A stretch of DNA of 64,000 nt from Phycisphaeraceae bacterium (GCA_019636615.1 JAHBXF010000001.1:62001-126000), one strand, 5' to 3'. Counted from the stretch's first letter, positions 1 to 10,496 are shown. Numbers and translations: made by a program. The notes: generated by a model not told the origin, from the sequence alone.

Positions 1-1
1 C

Positions 2-190
2 CTCAAGTCGCTGCAAGAACACTATCAGGCCCGCGGCCATGATCCTTCGCTGGTGCGCTGGGTCACCTGGCCCGGCACCGGCGCGCCCCTGGAGCACGCG
101 GGCTTCGGGCGCTACGCCAACGACGCCAAAAACGCGCAGACCGAGTTCTTCCAAACCCACCTGCGCCCCACACCACCGCAGGCGGTCTAA
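2..190 (+). CDS. C-terminal end of a probable alpha/beta hydrolase (truncated by window edge)
   Basis: The window opens inside a reading frame that ends at the TAA at 188-190. The 62 visible residues include a short EHAGFG motif followed about 15 residues later by an FFQTHL ending. That spacing, His then Gly/Phe then an amphipathic last helix ending in FF..HL, is typical of the C-terminus of dienelactone-hydrolase or prolyl-oligopeptidase-like alpha/beta hydrolases, where the His is the catalytic one. The nucleophile and acid lie outside the window, so the family call is an inference from a short tail. Confidence 0.5.
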   Translation, partial: LKSLQEHYQARGHDPSLVRWVTWPGTGAPLEHAGFGRYANDAKNAQTEFFQTHLRPTPPQAV

Positions 191-254
191 GCCCCCGCGT
201 CAATGGGTTGATGGCCGCCACCCCGCGCCTCACGCCCGCTACGCTCGCCCACGG

Positions 255-1700
255 ATGAACTGGCGACGTTTCTACCCCCTGTCAGGGCTGCCCGGCCAGA
301 GTCAACTCTGGGCGTGGATCTCCTACGACGTTGCCAACCAGTCTTTCACGCTGCTCATCAACACGCTCCTCTTTTCGATCTTCTTCACCACGATCGTCGT
401 GCAGGGGGATCAATCCCTGGCCAACTTCTGGTGGTCGCTCACCTTCGCGACCAGCATGGTGCTCACCACGCTCGCCTCCCCGCTGGCGGGGGCCATCTCG
501 GACGAACGCGCCTGGAAGAAGGAAAGCCTGGTGCTCACCGGGCTGATCTGCGGCGTGCTCACGTGCGCGCTGGGCCTTGTGCAGCCGGGTCAGATCTGGC
601 TGGCCATGCTCATCTACATCCCCGCAAACTTCGCCTTCGCCATCGGCGAGAACTTTCTGGCATCATTCATGCCGGAACTCTCTGAGCGCAAGCACTTCGG
701 CAAAGTCTCGGGTTTTTCGTGGGCGTGCGCCTACGCCGCCGCGCTGCTGCTGCTGGTGCTCACCGCGGGCGCGATGCACCTCTTCAAACTCGAAAGCCCC
801 GACGCCTGGCGGCCTTTCTTCGTCTTCGCGGGCTTGTGGTTCATCGCGTTCATGATTCCCACGATTTTCGTGCTGCGGGAACGCGCCCGGCCACGCCCAA
901 GCGGGCGCAGCGTCTGGGCCGCCGGGTTCGTTCGTCTGGGCGAGACCATCCGGCATCTGCGCGGCTTCAAAGACCTCGCGCTGCTCATCCTTGCGTCGCT
1001 GCTCTACGGTACGGGCATGTCGGTAGTCGTCTTCTTCGCGGGCATCATCGCGTCAGACTTCGGCTTTCGAGATGTTCAACTCGTGATGTTTGTGGGGGTC
1101 ATCACCGCGACGGGCGTTCTGGGCACGCTGGTGCCCACCATCCTCCAAGACCGCCTGGGCCACAAACGCACGGTGGTGATGCTGCTCATCGTGTGGACGC
1201 TGACCACCCTGGGCCTGGCCTTCTTCGCCTGGCTGCGCGCCCGAGCCCCCGACCCATCCTCTCTCCCCCGCTGGCCCATCTGGCTGGCGGGCAACCTACT
1301 GGGGCTTGGCCTGGGCTCGCTGGGGTCGGCCAACCGCGCGTTTGTGGGTTTCCTCACGCCGCGCTCGCGATCGGGCGAGGTCTTCGGCATCTGGGGCATG
1401 GTCTTCAAACTCGCCGCGGTCCTCACCATCCCCTTCGCGATCGTCAAGGATCTCATGGGCACGCCCCAGGCGCTTGTCGTGCTGGCGTTCTTCATCGCCG
1501 CGGGGCTTGCCGTCACCCTGCTCATCGATGTCGATCGCGGCGTGAAAGCGGCAAACGACTACGACGCGTCTTTTTCCGACGGCGCGGCGAATACGCTCAC
1601 ACCATGTCCGCCCCACACCAACCTCCCCCCGGACGCCCCCCACGTCCCCCACAACCCCCACACCCCCCACGGGCCCCCGCCGGGCCAAGAACCCCGCTGA
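255..1700 (+). CDS. MFS transporter, UMF1/Atg22-like
   Basis: A 481-residue polytopic membrane protein with about twelve hydrophobic segments. The first helix region carries the SYDVANQSF motif typical of the UMF1 (Atg22-like) branch of the major facilitator superfamily, and an SPLAGAISD segment after the second helix fits the MFS loop 2-3 signature. The substrate cannot be told. The ATG at 255 is chosen because the open frame upstream overlaps the preceding gene and is not membrane-like. A TACGCT hexamer ends nine bases before it. The last 40 residues are Pro/His-rich, come from a C-rich tract and overlap the frame of the next gene, so the true functional end is probably near residue 440. 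Confidence 0.85.
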   Translation: MNWRRFYPLSGLPGQSQLWAWISYDVANQSFTLLINTLLFSIFFTTIVVQGDQSLANFWWSLTFATSMVLTTLASPLAGAISDERAWKKESLVLTGLICGVLTCALGLVQPGQIWLAMLIYIPANFAFAIGENFLASFMPELSERKHFGKVSGFSWACAYAAALLLLVLTAGAMHLFKLESPDAWRPFFVFAGLWFIAFMIPTIFVLRERARPRPSGRSVWAAGFVRLGETIRHLRGFKDLALLILASLLYGTGMSVVVFFAGIIASDFGFRDVQLVMFVGVITATGVLGTLVPTILQDRLGHKRTVVMLLIVWTLTTLGLAFFAWLRARAPDPSSLPRWPIWLAGNLLGLGLGSLGSANRAFVGFLTPRSRSGEVFGIWGMVFKLAAVLTIPFAIVKDLMGTPQALVVLAFFIAAGLAVTLLIDVDRGVKAANDYDASFSDGAANTLTPCPPHTNLPPDAPHVPHNPHTPHGPPPGQEPR

Positions 1701-2989
1701 CACCCCCCCCCAAGCCCCCCGTGGCACGCCTGAGCCACGTTCCCACGGCCCAGGGCCGCTACGGCCAGTTCGGCGGTGTGTATGTGCCCGAGACGCTGCA
1801 CCACGCGCTGGCCCAACTCGAAGAAACCTATGAACGCATCCGCCATGACGGGAAGTTCTGGGATGAACTCACCCACCTGCTCAAGACCTTCGTGGGCAGG
1901 CCCACACCGCTGTACGAAGCCCAGCGCCTCACCTCGCACGTGCGCGGGCGAAGCGGTCGCGGCAAGGGCGCGGCCATATGGCTCAAGCGTGAAGACCTGG
2001 CCCACACCGGCGCACACAAAATCAACAACACCATGGGGCAGGGGCTGCTCGCCGTGCGCATGGGCAAGAAGCGGATCATCGCCGAGACGGGCGCGGGGCA
2101 GCACGGCGTGGCCACGGCCACCGCGTGCGCCCACCTGGGCCTGCGCTGTGAGGTTTACATGGGCGCGGAGGATGTCCGGCGCCAACGGCTCAACGTCACG
2201 CGCATGCGCCTGCTGGGTGCCAAGGTGATCGAGGTTGAATCCGGCTCGCGCACGCTCAAAGACGCCACCAACGAGGCCATGCGCGACTGGATGGGCAGCG
2301 TGGAGCACACGCACTACATCATCGGCAGCGTGGTGGGCCCCCACCCCTTCCCCATGATCGTTCGAGACTTTCAGAGTGTCATCGGGCGCGAAGCCAAGGC
2401 GCAGTCGCTGCGACTCATGGGAAAAATGCCGGATGCGGTCGTGGCGTGCGTGGGCGGCGGGAGCAACGCCGCGGGCATTTTCTACGACTTCATCGATGAT
2501 TCGGGTGTGCGGCTGGTGGGCGTTGAAGCGGGCGGGCGTTCGGCCTCACCGGGCGAGCACGCCGCGCCGCTTACTTACGGTGCGCCGGGTGTTCTTCACG
2601 GTTCCCTCAGTTACGTGCTGCAGGATGAGTCTGGCCAGACAGCCGCGGCGCACTCGTGCTCGGCGGGGCTGGATTACCCCGGCGTGGGGCCCGAGCACTC
2701 CTACTGGAAAGACGCAGGGCGGGTTTCATACACCAGCGCAACCGATGATGAAGCGCTGGATGCATTCACGCTCCTGGCCCGCACAGAGGGGATCATCCCC
2801 GCGCTCGAAACCGCCCACGCGATCGCGCACGCCCTGCGGCTGGCCGGAGAGATGTCCGGCGAGCAGAACCTCGTCATCAACCTCTCTGGGCGTGGCGACA
2901 AGGACGTGGACGAGGCCTCGCGCCTTCTCTCCCTGCGAGCCGACCAGAACGCACGCGGCGCACCCGACAACGGGGCGCACAGGGCCTGA
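1604..2989 (+). CDS. trpB: Tryptophan synthase beta chain
   Basis: Catalyses PLP-dependent condensation of indole and serine to tryptophan, normally in an alpha2-beta2 complex with TrpA. Visible family marks are [13 protein letters not shown] near the N-terminus, the PLP lysine in [10 protein letters not shown], the catalytic Glu in AETGAGQHG, the phosphate-binding GGGSNAAG loop and the C-terminal NLSGRGDKD segment. From the ATG at 1604 it has 461 residues with a 39-residue Pro-rich extension overlapping the MFS gene. A GTG at 1721 would give a standard-length protein of about 422 residues beginning [12 protein letters not shown], and that is the more likely true start. No trpA or other trp genes are nearby. 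Confidence 0.95.
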   Translation: MSAPHQPPPGRPPRPPQPPHPPRAPAGPRTPLTPPPKPPVARLSHVPTAQGRYGQFGGVYVPETLHHALAQLEETYERIRHDGKFWDELTHLLKTFVGRPTPLYEAQRLTSHVRGRSGRGKGAAIWLKREDLAHTGAHKINNTMGQGLLAVRMGKKRIIAETGAGQHGVATATACAHLGLRCEVYMGAEDVRRQRLNVTRMRLLGAKVIEVESGSRTLKDATNEAMRDWMGSVEHTHYIIGSVVGPHPFPMIVRDFQSVIGREAKAQSLRLMGKMPDAVVACVGGGSNAAGIFYDFIDDSGVRLVGVEAGGRSASPGEHAAPLTYGAPGVLHGSLSYVLQDESGQTAAAHSCSAGLDYPGVGPEHSYWKDAGRVSYTSATDDEALDAFTLLARTEGIIPALETAHAIAHALRLAGEMSGEQNLVINLSGRGDKDVDEASRLLSLRADQNARGAPDNGAHRA

Positions 2990-3029
2990 GCGCCCCGCGG
3001 CGTGGCCGGGGGCTGCACACCGCACGGGA

Positions 3030-4052
3030 TCATGGCTGCTCGCTGAGCCTGGCCACCAGCGCGCCCGCGGCCGGATCGCCCGCGCGCTGCGCCCGCTGCG
3101 CGTACCGCAGTGCGCCCGCGTGCTGGTCGGCCCGCTCGAGCCACAGCGCCGCCTGCATGGCCCACTCGGCATGTGCGGGGTCTGAGTCAGAGGCCCTGGC
3201 GAAGAGCATCGCCGCTTCCATCGGCTGTCGGCGCAGCCCGTAGCACTCGGCCATGGTCTGCATCACGCCGGGCTCGCGCTGCGAGGCCTCGTCCAGCGCG
3301 GACAGCAGCACCAGGGCTTCATCGACCTTTCCTTCCCGCTTGAGCACGCGCGCCTCGATGAGCCGCCAGAGCACGCGATCCGGCTCCAGAAGCCTGGCCC
3401 GCTCGATGTGCTGAAGCGCCAGCCCGCCCTTGTTCTCTCGCAGCGAGACCTCGGCCAATGTGCCCCACACCGTTGCGTTTTCAGGGTTCAGGCGACCGGC
3501 GAGCAGCAGGTTTTTCTTGGCCTGTTCGGTCTTCTCGGCGCCGCCGATCTTCAACTGAACCTGGGCCAGGAAGAGGGGCGCGCGCCAGTCTGCCTTGTCC
3601 GCGCTCTGGGCCGCCACGTAGTGAGCCTCGGCCTGAGTCAGCCGGCCCGCCATGCTCGACACAGTGCCCGCCGCCATGCGCACGCCATGGTCAGAGGGTG
3701 CCAGCGCCGCCGCACGCTCGAAGGCCGCCACCGATTCTTCCAGTCGCTGCAAGGCCAGCAGCACCTCGCCGTGCTCGACAAAGAGGGATGCCTCTTCGGG
3801 ATACTCCTTGATCGCCGCGGCGAGAATCGTGTCTGCCTTCTGGTATTCGCTGTCCCGTTTGAGCGAGACGACCGCGTTGAGCACCTCATCCAGCGTCTGA
3901 CCCGAACGCTTCCCTCCCGCAGCGGCGGCCTCTTGTGCCGCGGGCCCCGGCCGCAGCGCCACGAAGACCATCACCGCCGCGCCGACAAACAGGGCCCCCA
4001 CCAGCAGCAGCCTCGCGGCGGACCCTGTGGTTGTGTTGTTCACGCTGGTCAT
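3030..4052 (-). CDS. Membrane-anchored TPR protein
   Basis: A 340-residue protein with one N-terminal transmembrane segment (about residues 13-33) followed by helical TPR-type repeats through the rest of the chain, for example around DEVLNAVVSLKRDSEYQ and the Leu/Ala/Glu-rich blocks after it. It probably sits in the inner membrane with the repeats facing the periplasm, but orientation cannot be told from sequence. It is convergent with trpB (40 bases apart) and divergent from valS (83 bases between starts). The partner is unknown. The TPR call rests on repeat periodicity, not on a named family. Confidence 0.75.
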   Translation of the reverse strand: MTSVNNTTTGSAARLLLVGALFVGAAVMVFVALRPGPAAQEAAAAGGKRSGQTLDEVLNAVVSLKRDSEYQKADTILAAAIKEYPEEASLFVEHGEVLLALQRLEESVAAFERAAALAPSDHGVRMAAGTVSSMAGRLTQAEAHYVAAQSADKADWRAPLFLAQVQLKIGGAEKTEQAKKNLLLAGRLNPENATVWGTLAEVSLRENKGGLALQHIERARLLEPDRVLWRLIEARVLKREGKVDEALVLLSALDEASQREPGVMQTMAECYGLRRQPMEAAMLFARASDSDPAHAEWAMQAALWLERADQHAGALRYAQRAQRAGDPAAGALVARLSEQP

Positions 4053-4123
4053 CTCGTGGTACCGAATCCTTCCATCTCTCCCGTCACGCCATCACTCACC
4101 GGGGAACTGCCCCATCGCTTGCT

Positions 4124-4129
4124 TACACT
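4124..4129 (+). promoter_or_regulatory. Putative -10 hexamer of leaderless valS
   Basis: TACACT lies six bases before the valS ATG. A -10 ending 5-8 bases upstream would put the transcript start at or next to the A of the ATG. The same arrangement recurs before several other genes here. No clear -35 box is visible. Confidence 0.45.
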
Positions 4130-4135
4130 CAGCCG

Positions 4136-7100
4136 ATGGAGCCCAACGAAACCGTCACCAACGCCCCCGCCAAGCCTGATGGATCGACTGTTGCGGGCGA
4201 TGAACTTCCGAAACAGTACCGCCCCACCGAGCACGAGGGACGAATCTGGGCCCGCTGGATCGACGCCGGCGCCTTCCACGCCGATCCCGGTCGCGTGCTG
4301 CGCGGCGAGGCACAGCCTTACACCATCCTCATCCCGCCGCCCAACGTCACCGCCGCGCTTCACCTGGGCCATGCCCTGAACAACACCCTGCAAGACATCC
4401 TCGCGCGCGTCCACCGCATGAGGGGGTTTGAAACGCTCTGGATGCCCGGCACCGACCACGCGGGCATCGCCACGCAGGCCGTGGTCGAGAAACGGGTGTG
4501 GAAGGAAGAAAAGAAGCGCCGCACCGACTTCGCCCGGGATGAGTTCGTCGCCCGCATCCAGGCATTCAAGGACGAGTACGAGGCCACGATCACCAATCAG
4601 TTGCAGAAGATGGGGTGCTCGTGCGACTGGGCCCGCCAGCGCTTCACCATGGATCCCGTCTGCGCCCGCGCGGTGCGTGAAGCCTTCTTCAGGCTCTTCA
4701 GCGACGGCCTCATCTACCGGGGCAAGCGCCTGGTGAACTGGGACCCCGTGCTTCAGACCGCCGTGGCCGACGATGAGTGCTACGACGAAGAAGTCAGTTC
4801 GCATTTCTACTACCTGCGATACCCCCTGGTTCACGCCCACGGCCCGACCACCCAGCGCGAACGCGAACAGGGCATCGCCCCGCCGCAAGACGCCGTGCCC
4901 GTGACATGGTCTGAACTCGCCGCGCGCGGCTACCCCAACGCCGAAAGGCACCCGGCGGAAGACCAGGCCTGGGTCACCGTGGCCACCACGCGGCCCGAGA
5001 CGTACCTGGGTGACACCGCGGTGGCCGTGAACCCGCACGACCTGCGCGCCAAGCCGCTGCGCGGGCTGCACGTTGAACTCCCGCTCGTGGGGAGGGTCAT
5101 CCCCATCGTCGAAGATTCCTACGTTGTTCTGCCCTCTCGCACGTCGCCGTATCACCCCGAGTTCGCCCCGGGTCAAGTCGCAGAGGAGGCCGACGACGGC
5201 ACGCCCGAAGACCCCAAGGCGAAGTTCGCCACGGGTTTCCTCAAGGTCACCCCGGCGCACGACCCCAACGACGCGGAGATCGGCCACCGCCACACCCTGG
5301 CGGCCATCAACATGATGTCCCCCGATGGCCGTGTTTCAGACAAGCACGGTCTGGCCGACATCGGCGATGCGCACATTCTGGTCGGCAAGACCATGGCCGA
5401 GGCGCGGTCGCTGGTCATCAAAGAGTTCCACGCGCGCGGCCTGCTCGAAGAAACCCGCCCCTACAGCCACTCGGTCAAACACTCCGACCGCAGCAAGGCC
5501 GTCATCGAGCCTTACCTCTCTGACCAGTGGTACGTGAAAGTCACCGACCCGCGCCTGGCACAGGCTGCCAACGAGGCCCTGGTGCCCGAACAGCGGACGG
5601 CCGCTGGTGGCATAGGCATGGAGTCCGCTTCTTCAGGCGGCACCACATCAAACAACACCCTCCGCTTCTACCCCGCCCGATACGCCAAGACGTACGAGCA
5701 GTGGCACGACAACATCCGCGACTGGTGCATCTCGCGCCAACTCTGGTGGGGGCACCGAATCCCCGTGTGGAGCAAGCGCGGCGTCACCCCAGAAGACAAA
5801 GAGCGGCTCAAGCTGATCCTGAGTGTCTCGTACGACCCGTTCACCGACGACTCTCAGGCCATGGCCTTCCAGTGCGTCAAAGAACCGCAAGGCACCGAAA
5901 CCCTGCACTGCTGCGTTCGCTCGCCCGACCACCGCGAGATCGGCCTGCTCGAGGCGGAGGGCTTTACCCAAGACCCCGACGTGCTCGACACCTGGTTCTC
6001 TTCGGCCCTGTGGCCCATGTCCACCATGGGCTGGCCGAACCCCGCGCAGGCCGCGAGCGACACCGGCGACCCCTCCACCGCGCACCTGCTGCACGCCTTC
6101 AACCCCACCAGTGTGCTCACCACGGCGCGCGAGATCATCACCCTGTGGGTGAGCCGCATGGTGATGTTCAACCGTTACCTGATGCCGCGGGGCTGGGGCA
6201 ACCGCACCGACGCCCCGCAACCCCTCGAACCGGGCGGGCAAGGGGCCGGCCCCATCCCCTTCCACGATGTCTTCATCCACGCCGTCATCCAGGACGGCGA
6301 AGGGCGCAAGATGTCCAAGACGCTTGGCAACGGGGTTGACCCACTCGACATCATCGATTCTCACGGCGCCGACGCCATGCGCTTCACCCTCTGCCAGATG
6401 ACAACGCAGACGCAGGACGTGCGCATGCCCGTCGTGCGCGACAGCAAGTCGGGCAAGAACACCAGCCCCAAGTTCGACATCGGCCGAAACTTCGCCAACA
6501 AAGTCTGGAACGCCACCCGATTCACGCTGGGCATGCTCGCCGGCCATGAATCCCCCGCATCCCCGGCCCGCCCCACCGACCTCCCGAGCCAGTGGATGCT
6601 CTCTCGGCTGGCGGCCGGGGTCGAAGCGTGCAACACCGCGCTGGCGCAGTACGAGTTCAGCGAGTATGCCCAGCACCTCTACGACCTTGTCTGGCGCGAT
6701 TTCTGCGATTGGTACCTCGAAGCCGTCAAGCCCACCATCGGCACCGACGCCGCGCAGCGCACCGCGCTGGCCAACATCCTCTCGTCACTCCTGCGGCTGT
6801 TGCACCCGGTGCTTCCCTACATGACCGAAGCCGCCTGGGAACACCTGGGGGGGCGCACCTTCGGCAACGTCCCCGGGCTTCACCTGCACGCGCCCCGCAA
6901 GCGCGGCCTGCTCTGCACCGCGGGGTGGCCCGTCTGCGAGCCCTCCCTGCGCGACGCGGCCGTGGAGCAGCGGTTCAGCCGAATTCAGTCGCTCGTTGCG
7001 GCCATTCGCGAAGTTCGTGCAGCGCAGAATGTTCCACCCAAGCGGCGCATCACCCTGCACACGCCCGCGGGCATCCCCGCGTGGCCCGCCGACGAAGCCT

Positions 7101-7426
7101 CGCTCATCGCGACCTTTGCCACCATCGGCCAAACAACCGAACAACCTCCTTCCAAAGGGGGCGTGGCGATCACGTTCGAGGCACAACCCTACGCCGTTTC
7201 TGATCTTGCGGACGCTTCTGAAGACGCCGGAGAAGCCGAACGGGCCTTTCTGTCGAAACGTAAGGGAGACTTGGCGAAGGAGATCGCCACCTACGAAGGC
7301 CGACTGGCCAACCCCGGATACGCTCAGAAAGCCCCCCCGGCGATGGTCCAGGAGACCAAAGACAAACTCGCCAAGGCACAGGCCGAACTCGCGCTGGTGC
7401 TTACCAAGTTGGAGGAACACGGATGA
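4136..7426 (+). CDS. valS: Valine--tRNA ligase
   Basis: Class I aminoacyl-tRNA synthetase charging tRNA-Val, 1096 residues. The HIGH-type motif appears as PPPNVTAALHLGHALN near residue 75 and the KMSKS motif as GRKMSKTLGN near residue 725. Between them lies the editing domain (ATTRPETYLGDTAVAVNP). The C-terminus is the usual Val-type coiled coil rich in Lys/Glu. A Gly/Ser-rich insert lies near residue 490. The ATG at 4136 has no Shine-Dalgarno site. Instead TACACT (4124-4129) ends six bases before it, consistent with a leaderless start. Its stop overlaps the next start as ATGA. Confidence 0.97.
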   Translation: MEPNETVTNAPAKPDGSTVAGDELPKQYRPTEHEGRIWARWIDAGAFHADPGRVLRGEAQPYTILIPPPNVTAALHLGHALNNTLQDILARVHRMRGFETLWMPGTDHAGIATQAVVEKRVWKEEKKRRTDFARDEFVARIQAFKDEYEATITNQLQKMGCSCDWARQRFTMDPVCARAVREAFFRLFSDGLIYRGKRLVNWDPVLQTAVADDECYDEEVSSHFYYLRYPLVHAHGPTTQREREQGIAPPQDAVPVTWSELAARGYPNAERHPAEDQAWVTVATTRPETYLGDTAVAVNPHDLRAKPLRGLHVELPLVGRVIPIVEDSYVVLPSRTSPYHPEFAPGQVAEEADDGTPEDPKAKFATGFLKVTPAHDPNDAEIGHRHTLAAINMMSPDGRVSDKHGLADIGDAHILVGKTMAEARSLVIKEFHARGLLEETRPYSHSVKHSDRSKAVIEPYLSDQWYVKVTDPRLAQAANEALVPEQRTAAGGIGMESASSGGTTSNNTLRFYPARYAKTYEQWHDNIRDWCISRQLWWGHRIPVWSKRGVTPEDKERLKLILSVSYDPFTDDSQAMAFQCVKEPQGTETLHCCVRSPDHREIGLLEAEGFTQDPDVLDTWFSSALWPMSTMGWPNPAQAASDTGDPSTAHLLHAFNPTSVLTTAREIITLWVSRMVMFNRYLMPRGWGNRTDAPQPLEPGGQGAGPIPFHDVFIHAVIQDGEGRKMSKTLGNGVDPLDIIDSHGADAMRFTLCQMTTQTQDVRMPVVRDSKSGKNTSPKFDIGRNFANKVWNATRFTLGMLAGHESPASPARPTDLPSQWMLSRLAAGVEACNTALAQYEFSEYAQHLYDLVWRDFCDWYLEAVKPTIGTDAAQRTALANILSSLLRLLHPVLPYMTEAAWEHLGGRTFGNVPGLHLHAPRKRGLLCTAGWPVCEPSLRDAAVEQRFSRIQSLVAAIREVRAAQNVPPKRRITLHTPAGIPAWPADEASLIATFATIGQTTEQPPSKGGVAITFEAQPYAVSDLADASEDAGEAERAFLSKRKGDLAKEIATYEGRLANPGYAQKAPPAMVQETKDKLAKAQAELALVLTKLEEHG

Positions 7427-8532
7427 TCAACCGAGCGCTGCACCTCTTTGGCGGAATGCTGCTCCTCTCCGCCGTGTCGTGCAGCCCGCGTGATCAGGTC
7501 ACGGGTTCGCCGGCCGTCGTGACGGAAAATAAAGCGGGCGCCGGTCCCGCCACGCCTCTCTACGCCGCGCCGCTGGTGATGCACGCGCAGCCCTGGACGC
7601 TCGAAGGCCCCGACGGAAAACTCATCACCACCAACGCGTACCGCCTCTACACCACGTCAACCAAGTCGTTCATCGTCGACAACCTCCCGCCCTTCCTCGA
7701 ATCGGCGCTCGCGCACTACACCAGCGTGCTGGGCCACCTGCCGCTGCCCACGGAGCCGCTCGAAGTCTACGTGATGGACACGCGCCCCCAGTGGGAGCGC
7801 ATGACGCAGCGCTTCATGGGCGAGCAGGCCCACATCTACCTGCGCATCCAGAAGGGCGGGTTCACCAGCAACGGCCGCGCCATTCTCTACGACATCGGCC
7901 GTCGCGACACCTTCGCCATCACCGCGCACGAGGCGTGGCACGTCTACACGCAGCGCACCTTCAAGAACCCCCTGCCGGTCTGGCTTGAAGAAGGCCTGGC
8001 CACGTACATGGAGGGCTTCCGCTGGGACACCCAGTCTGAAGAGCGCCCGCGCTTCCTGCCGTGGGCAAACTTCGAACGATTCGATCAACTCCGCTGGGGC
8101 GTTCGCGCCGGCCGGCTGATGCCCCTGGACACGCTCGTGCAGAGCACGCCGCAGCAACTCATCAGCGACGACCTCAACTCCGCGCTCTTCTACTACGCCC
8201 AGGTCTGGGGAATCGTGCACTTCCTCGCCGAAGGCGCCGACGGCAAATACCGCGCCCCCCTCTTCGAACTCATCTCCGACGCCGCGCACGGCCGGCTCGT
8301 GCCGCGAATCCAGCGTGAGCACGGCGGGCGTGCGGCCAGCGCCTACCTCACCCGCAAGCGCGGCGTTGACCTGTTCTCGATGTACTTCGGCGTGAGCGCC
8401 ACCGCGATGGAGGCCGAATACCAGGCCTTCGTGCAGCACATCACGACAACAGGCACCAGGCAGCACATCTGGCAGGGGCTCTCCCCGCTCAAGCCCGCGC
8501 CGACCTTCGCCCCCCGCGAGCGGGGGCGATAA
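7423..8532 (+). CDS. Putative HExxH metallopeptidase-like lipoprotein
   Basis: A 369-residue protein whose start codon overlaps the valS stop (ATGA), so the two are probably translationally coupled. The N-terminus is a hydrophobic signal ending in SAVSC, a plausible lipobox. Near residue 169 it has HEAWH, and about 20 residues later WLEEGLATYMEG. That is the HExxH...E layout of gluzincin-like peptidases found in several poorly characterised bacterial families. The two His and the downstream Glu would bind zinc, so an exported zinc peptidase is likely but the substrate is unknown. No functional link to valS is known. Confidence 0.75.
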   Translation: MINRALHLFGGMLLLSAVSCSPRDQVTGSPAVVTENKAGAGPATPLYAAPLVMHAQPWTLEGPDGKLITTNAYRLYTTSTKSFIVDNLPPFLESALAHYTSVLGHLPLPTEPLEVYVMDTRPQWERMTQRFMGEQAHIYLRIQKGGFTSNGRAILYDIGRRDTFAITAHEAWHVYTQRTFKNPLPVWLEEGLATYMEGFRWDTQSEERPRFLPWANFERFDQLRWGVRAGRLMPLDTLVQSTPQQLISDDLNSALFYYAQVWGIVHFLAEGADGKYRAPLFELISDAAHGRLVPRIQREHGGRAASAYLTRKRGVDLFSMYFGVSATAMEAEYQAFVQHITTTGTRQHIWQGLSPLKPAPTFAPRERGR

Positions 8533-8571
8533 GCACCGTCGTTCAAGGCGCTTTCGTTCTCGCCGGCCCGT

Positions 8572-9240
8572 TCAGTCTTCATCCGGGCCGGGCATGGGCA
8601 CGTTCTCAATTCCCAGCACCTTGGCCAGGCGGTCGGTCAGGTCGTCGGCCGCGTTGCTCTTCACAACGGGGCGGGCCAGAATCTCCTGAACCGCGCCGGG
8701 GATGTTGTCCGAGAGAATCGTCGGCGCGCCGCTGCGCGTCGCGATCACGTGCGTGTATCCCAGGCCCGTGGCCAGTTTCTCCGCTTCTTCAAGCACTCGG
8801 GCGTACGCCCCCGCGACCTGCTGCGTGTTCTGACGCTCGATGAGCGTGCGGGCCTCGGCCTCGATGCGGGCAAACTCGCGGTTCGTCTCGCCGAACTGTC
8901 TGTCGAGGGCTTTGAACCGCTCGCTCTCGGGGCGAAGGTCCTGCGCCTCGGCCTGCATCTTTTCAAGCGCCTCGGCCAACGGTTGCAGCCGCTTGTTCTG
9001 CTCGGCCTGCATCGCGTCGCGTTCCTGCGTGTAGGGCTCGGTGGTCACCAGCCGCTGCACCAGCGAGAGAATGTCCACGGTCGCCAGGCGGATCGCGTCC
9101 ATCGGCGCCACCACGCCCGGCGCGTTCGACGCCGCCGCAGGCTCGCCCGGCCCACGCCACCCAAGCCCCGCGGCCAGCGCCAGGCCGATCCCGCCGTAGA
9201 CACACACGCGTTCAAACTTTCTCATGGCTGGCTCTCGCAT
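8572..9240 (-). CDS. OmpH/Skp-like coiled-coil protein
   Basis: A 222-residue protein with an N-terminal hydrophobic segment, then a long charged helical stretch (about residues 60-150, rich in Gln/Glu/Arg) and a short alpha/beta end. This is the layout of the OmpH (Skp) family of periplasmic chaperones that hold outer-membrane proteins. An in-frame second ATG at 9225 is an equally good start and would place the basic MRKFERV end directly before the hydrophobic segment. It lies downstream of the saccharopine-dehydrogenase-like gene on the same strand, with its own candidate -10 box at 9313-9308. Confidence 0.65.
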   Translation of the reverse strand: MREPAMRKFERVCVYGGIGLALAAGLGWRGPGEPAAASNAPGVVAPMDAIRLATVDILSLVQRLVTTEPYTQERDAMQAEQNKRLQPLAEALEKMQAEAQDLRPESERFKALDRQFGETNREFARIEAEARTLIERQNTQQVAGAYARVLEEAEKLATGLGYTHVIATRSGAPTILSDNIPGAVQEILARPVVKSNAADDLTDRLAKVLGIENVPMPGPDED

Positions 9241-9307
9241 GATCCTGTGGGTTCAACCTGTCCGTCCGATCGGCCCGGAAGACCCCGGCCCGGCCGGGGT
9301 TGGCCCA

Positions 9308-9313
9308 AGTATA
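9308..9313 (-). promoter_or_regulatory. Putative -10 box (TATACT) for the OmpH-like gene
   Basis: Read on the minus strand this is TATACT followed by TGGG, 67 bases before the ATG at 9240. The same hexamer followed by TTG occurs before the PEP-CTERM gene and both tRNA genes in this window, which supports it as the housekeeping -10. No -35 box is evident. Confidence 0.45.
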
Positions 9314-9338
9314 CCGGCGAGCGGCACACCAAGGCCGC

Positions 9339-10496
9339 TCATCCCTCTCGCCGCGTGTAGCGATACACCACGCCGCGCGCCGAGAGTTCGGCCATGATGT
9401 GCTCGACCATGCCCGGGGTGTCGGCCAGCGTTTCGGGCGCGTGCACACCCGGCTCGCGGAACCGGCCCGCCAGAATGGCCCTGGCCACGATCGCGCAGGG
9501 AAAGGCCGTGGTGCGCGACATGCTCGTCGCGCCGCTGGCCTTCTCGTAAAAATCAAGCAGGTCCCACGTGTGCGACTCGCGTGCGCCGCCGCGCACGCCC
9601 GTGGCGGTTACGCGCATCACCGTGAGGTCTTCCTCGCCCGGGGCGTATGTCCACTTGGGGAAGAGCAGGGCACTGGTGACATCCAGCGGCCGCACCTTGG
9701 CCCCGCCCACCTCGATTGTTTCTTTCGAGAAGAGCCCGGTCTCTCGCATCACGCGCATCAACGCGATGTGCCCGGGGTAGCGCAGCGTCTGCTCCTTCAT
9801 GGTGGGCACGCCGAAGCGCTTCCCCACCGTTTCGATGAGGCTGCGCAGCCCGTCGGTGTTGAACGCCTCGAGCGTTCCCACGCCCTCAAAGTCCATGAGT
9901 TCGGGCTCAGAGAGGGCCTCTTTCACCACCACCCTGCCACCCTCAACCAGACGCGCGGGGCGTGTATATTCCTCGATCACGTCGGCCGGTGCAAAGCCCG
10001 CCTTGTACTCAAACGGCCACCGCCGCTCGCGCGGCAACCCGCCGACATAAATCTCGATCTTCTCGCACGAATCGAGCATCGCCGCGCCTTTGGCCGCGAG
10101 GATGTTGCTCATGCCCGGCGCCACGCCGCAATCGGTCACCGCCGTCACACCTTTCGCTCTGGCCCGCGCCGCGAGCGACAGAAAATCCTCTTCCATGAAC
10201 GAAATGTCGCAGTAGTTCTTCCCCGCGTCGATCACCGCCGACAGCGCCCCATACCCGAAGCGGCTCGACAGCGCCCCCACCACCATGTCGGCCTGCCGCA
10301 CCGCGTCCATCACGGCCGAGGCCTGCGAGAGGTCCGCCCGGAGCACTTTGACTCGCCCCCCCGCACGCTCGCCCGCGCGCGTCAGCGCCCCCTCGCTGAT
10401 ATCGGCGATGGTCACGTCAAGCCCGGGGTCTGCCGCCAGATCCGCCGCGATCACACTCCCCACCATCCCGGCGCCAAGCACAACAACTCGCGACAT
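9339..10496 (-). CDS. Saccharopine dehydrogenase family protein
   Basis: A 385-residue oxidoreductase with an N-terminal Rossmann motif VVVLGAGMVGS. The conserved body of the saccharopine dehydrogenase/carboxynorspermidine synthase superfamily is recognisable in segments such as YCDISFMEED and TDCGVAPGMSN. Candidates are lysine 6-dehydrogenase or a related lysine-catabolic enzyme, but members of this superfamily cannot be separated from the motif alone. The ATG at 10496 is preceded by a strong GGAGG site, one of the few good Shine-Dalgarno sites here. Longer upstream reading is non-coding. It is divergent from rsmH. Confidence 0.8.
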   Translation of the reverse strand: MSRVVVLGAGMVGSVIAADLAADPGLDVTIADISEGALTRAGERAGGRVKVLRADLSQASAVMDAVRQADMVVGALSSRFGYGALSAVIDAGKNYCDISFMEEDFLSLAARARAKGVTAVTDCGVAPGMSNILAAKGAAMLDSCEKIEIYVGGLPRERRWPFEYKAGFAPADVIEEYTRPARLVEGGRVVVKEALSEPELMDFEGVGTLEAFNTDGLRSLIETVGKRFGVPTMKEQTLRYPGHIALMRVMRETGLFSKETIEVGGAKVRPLDVTSALLFPKWTYAPGEEDLTVMRVTATGVRGGARESHTWDLLDFYEKASGATSMSRTTAFPCAIVARAILAGRFREPGVHAPETLADTPGMVEHIMAELSARGVVYRYTRREG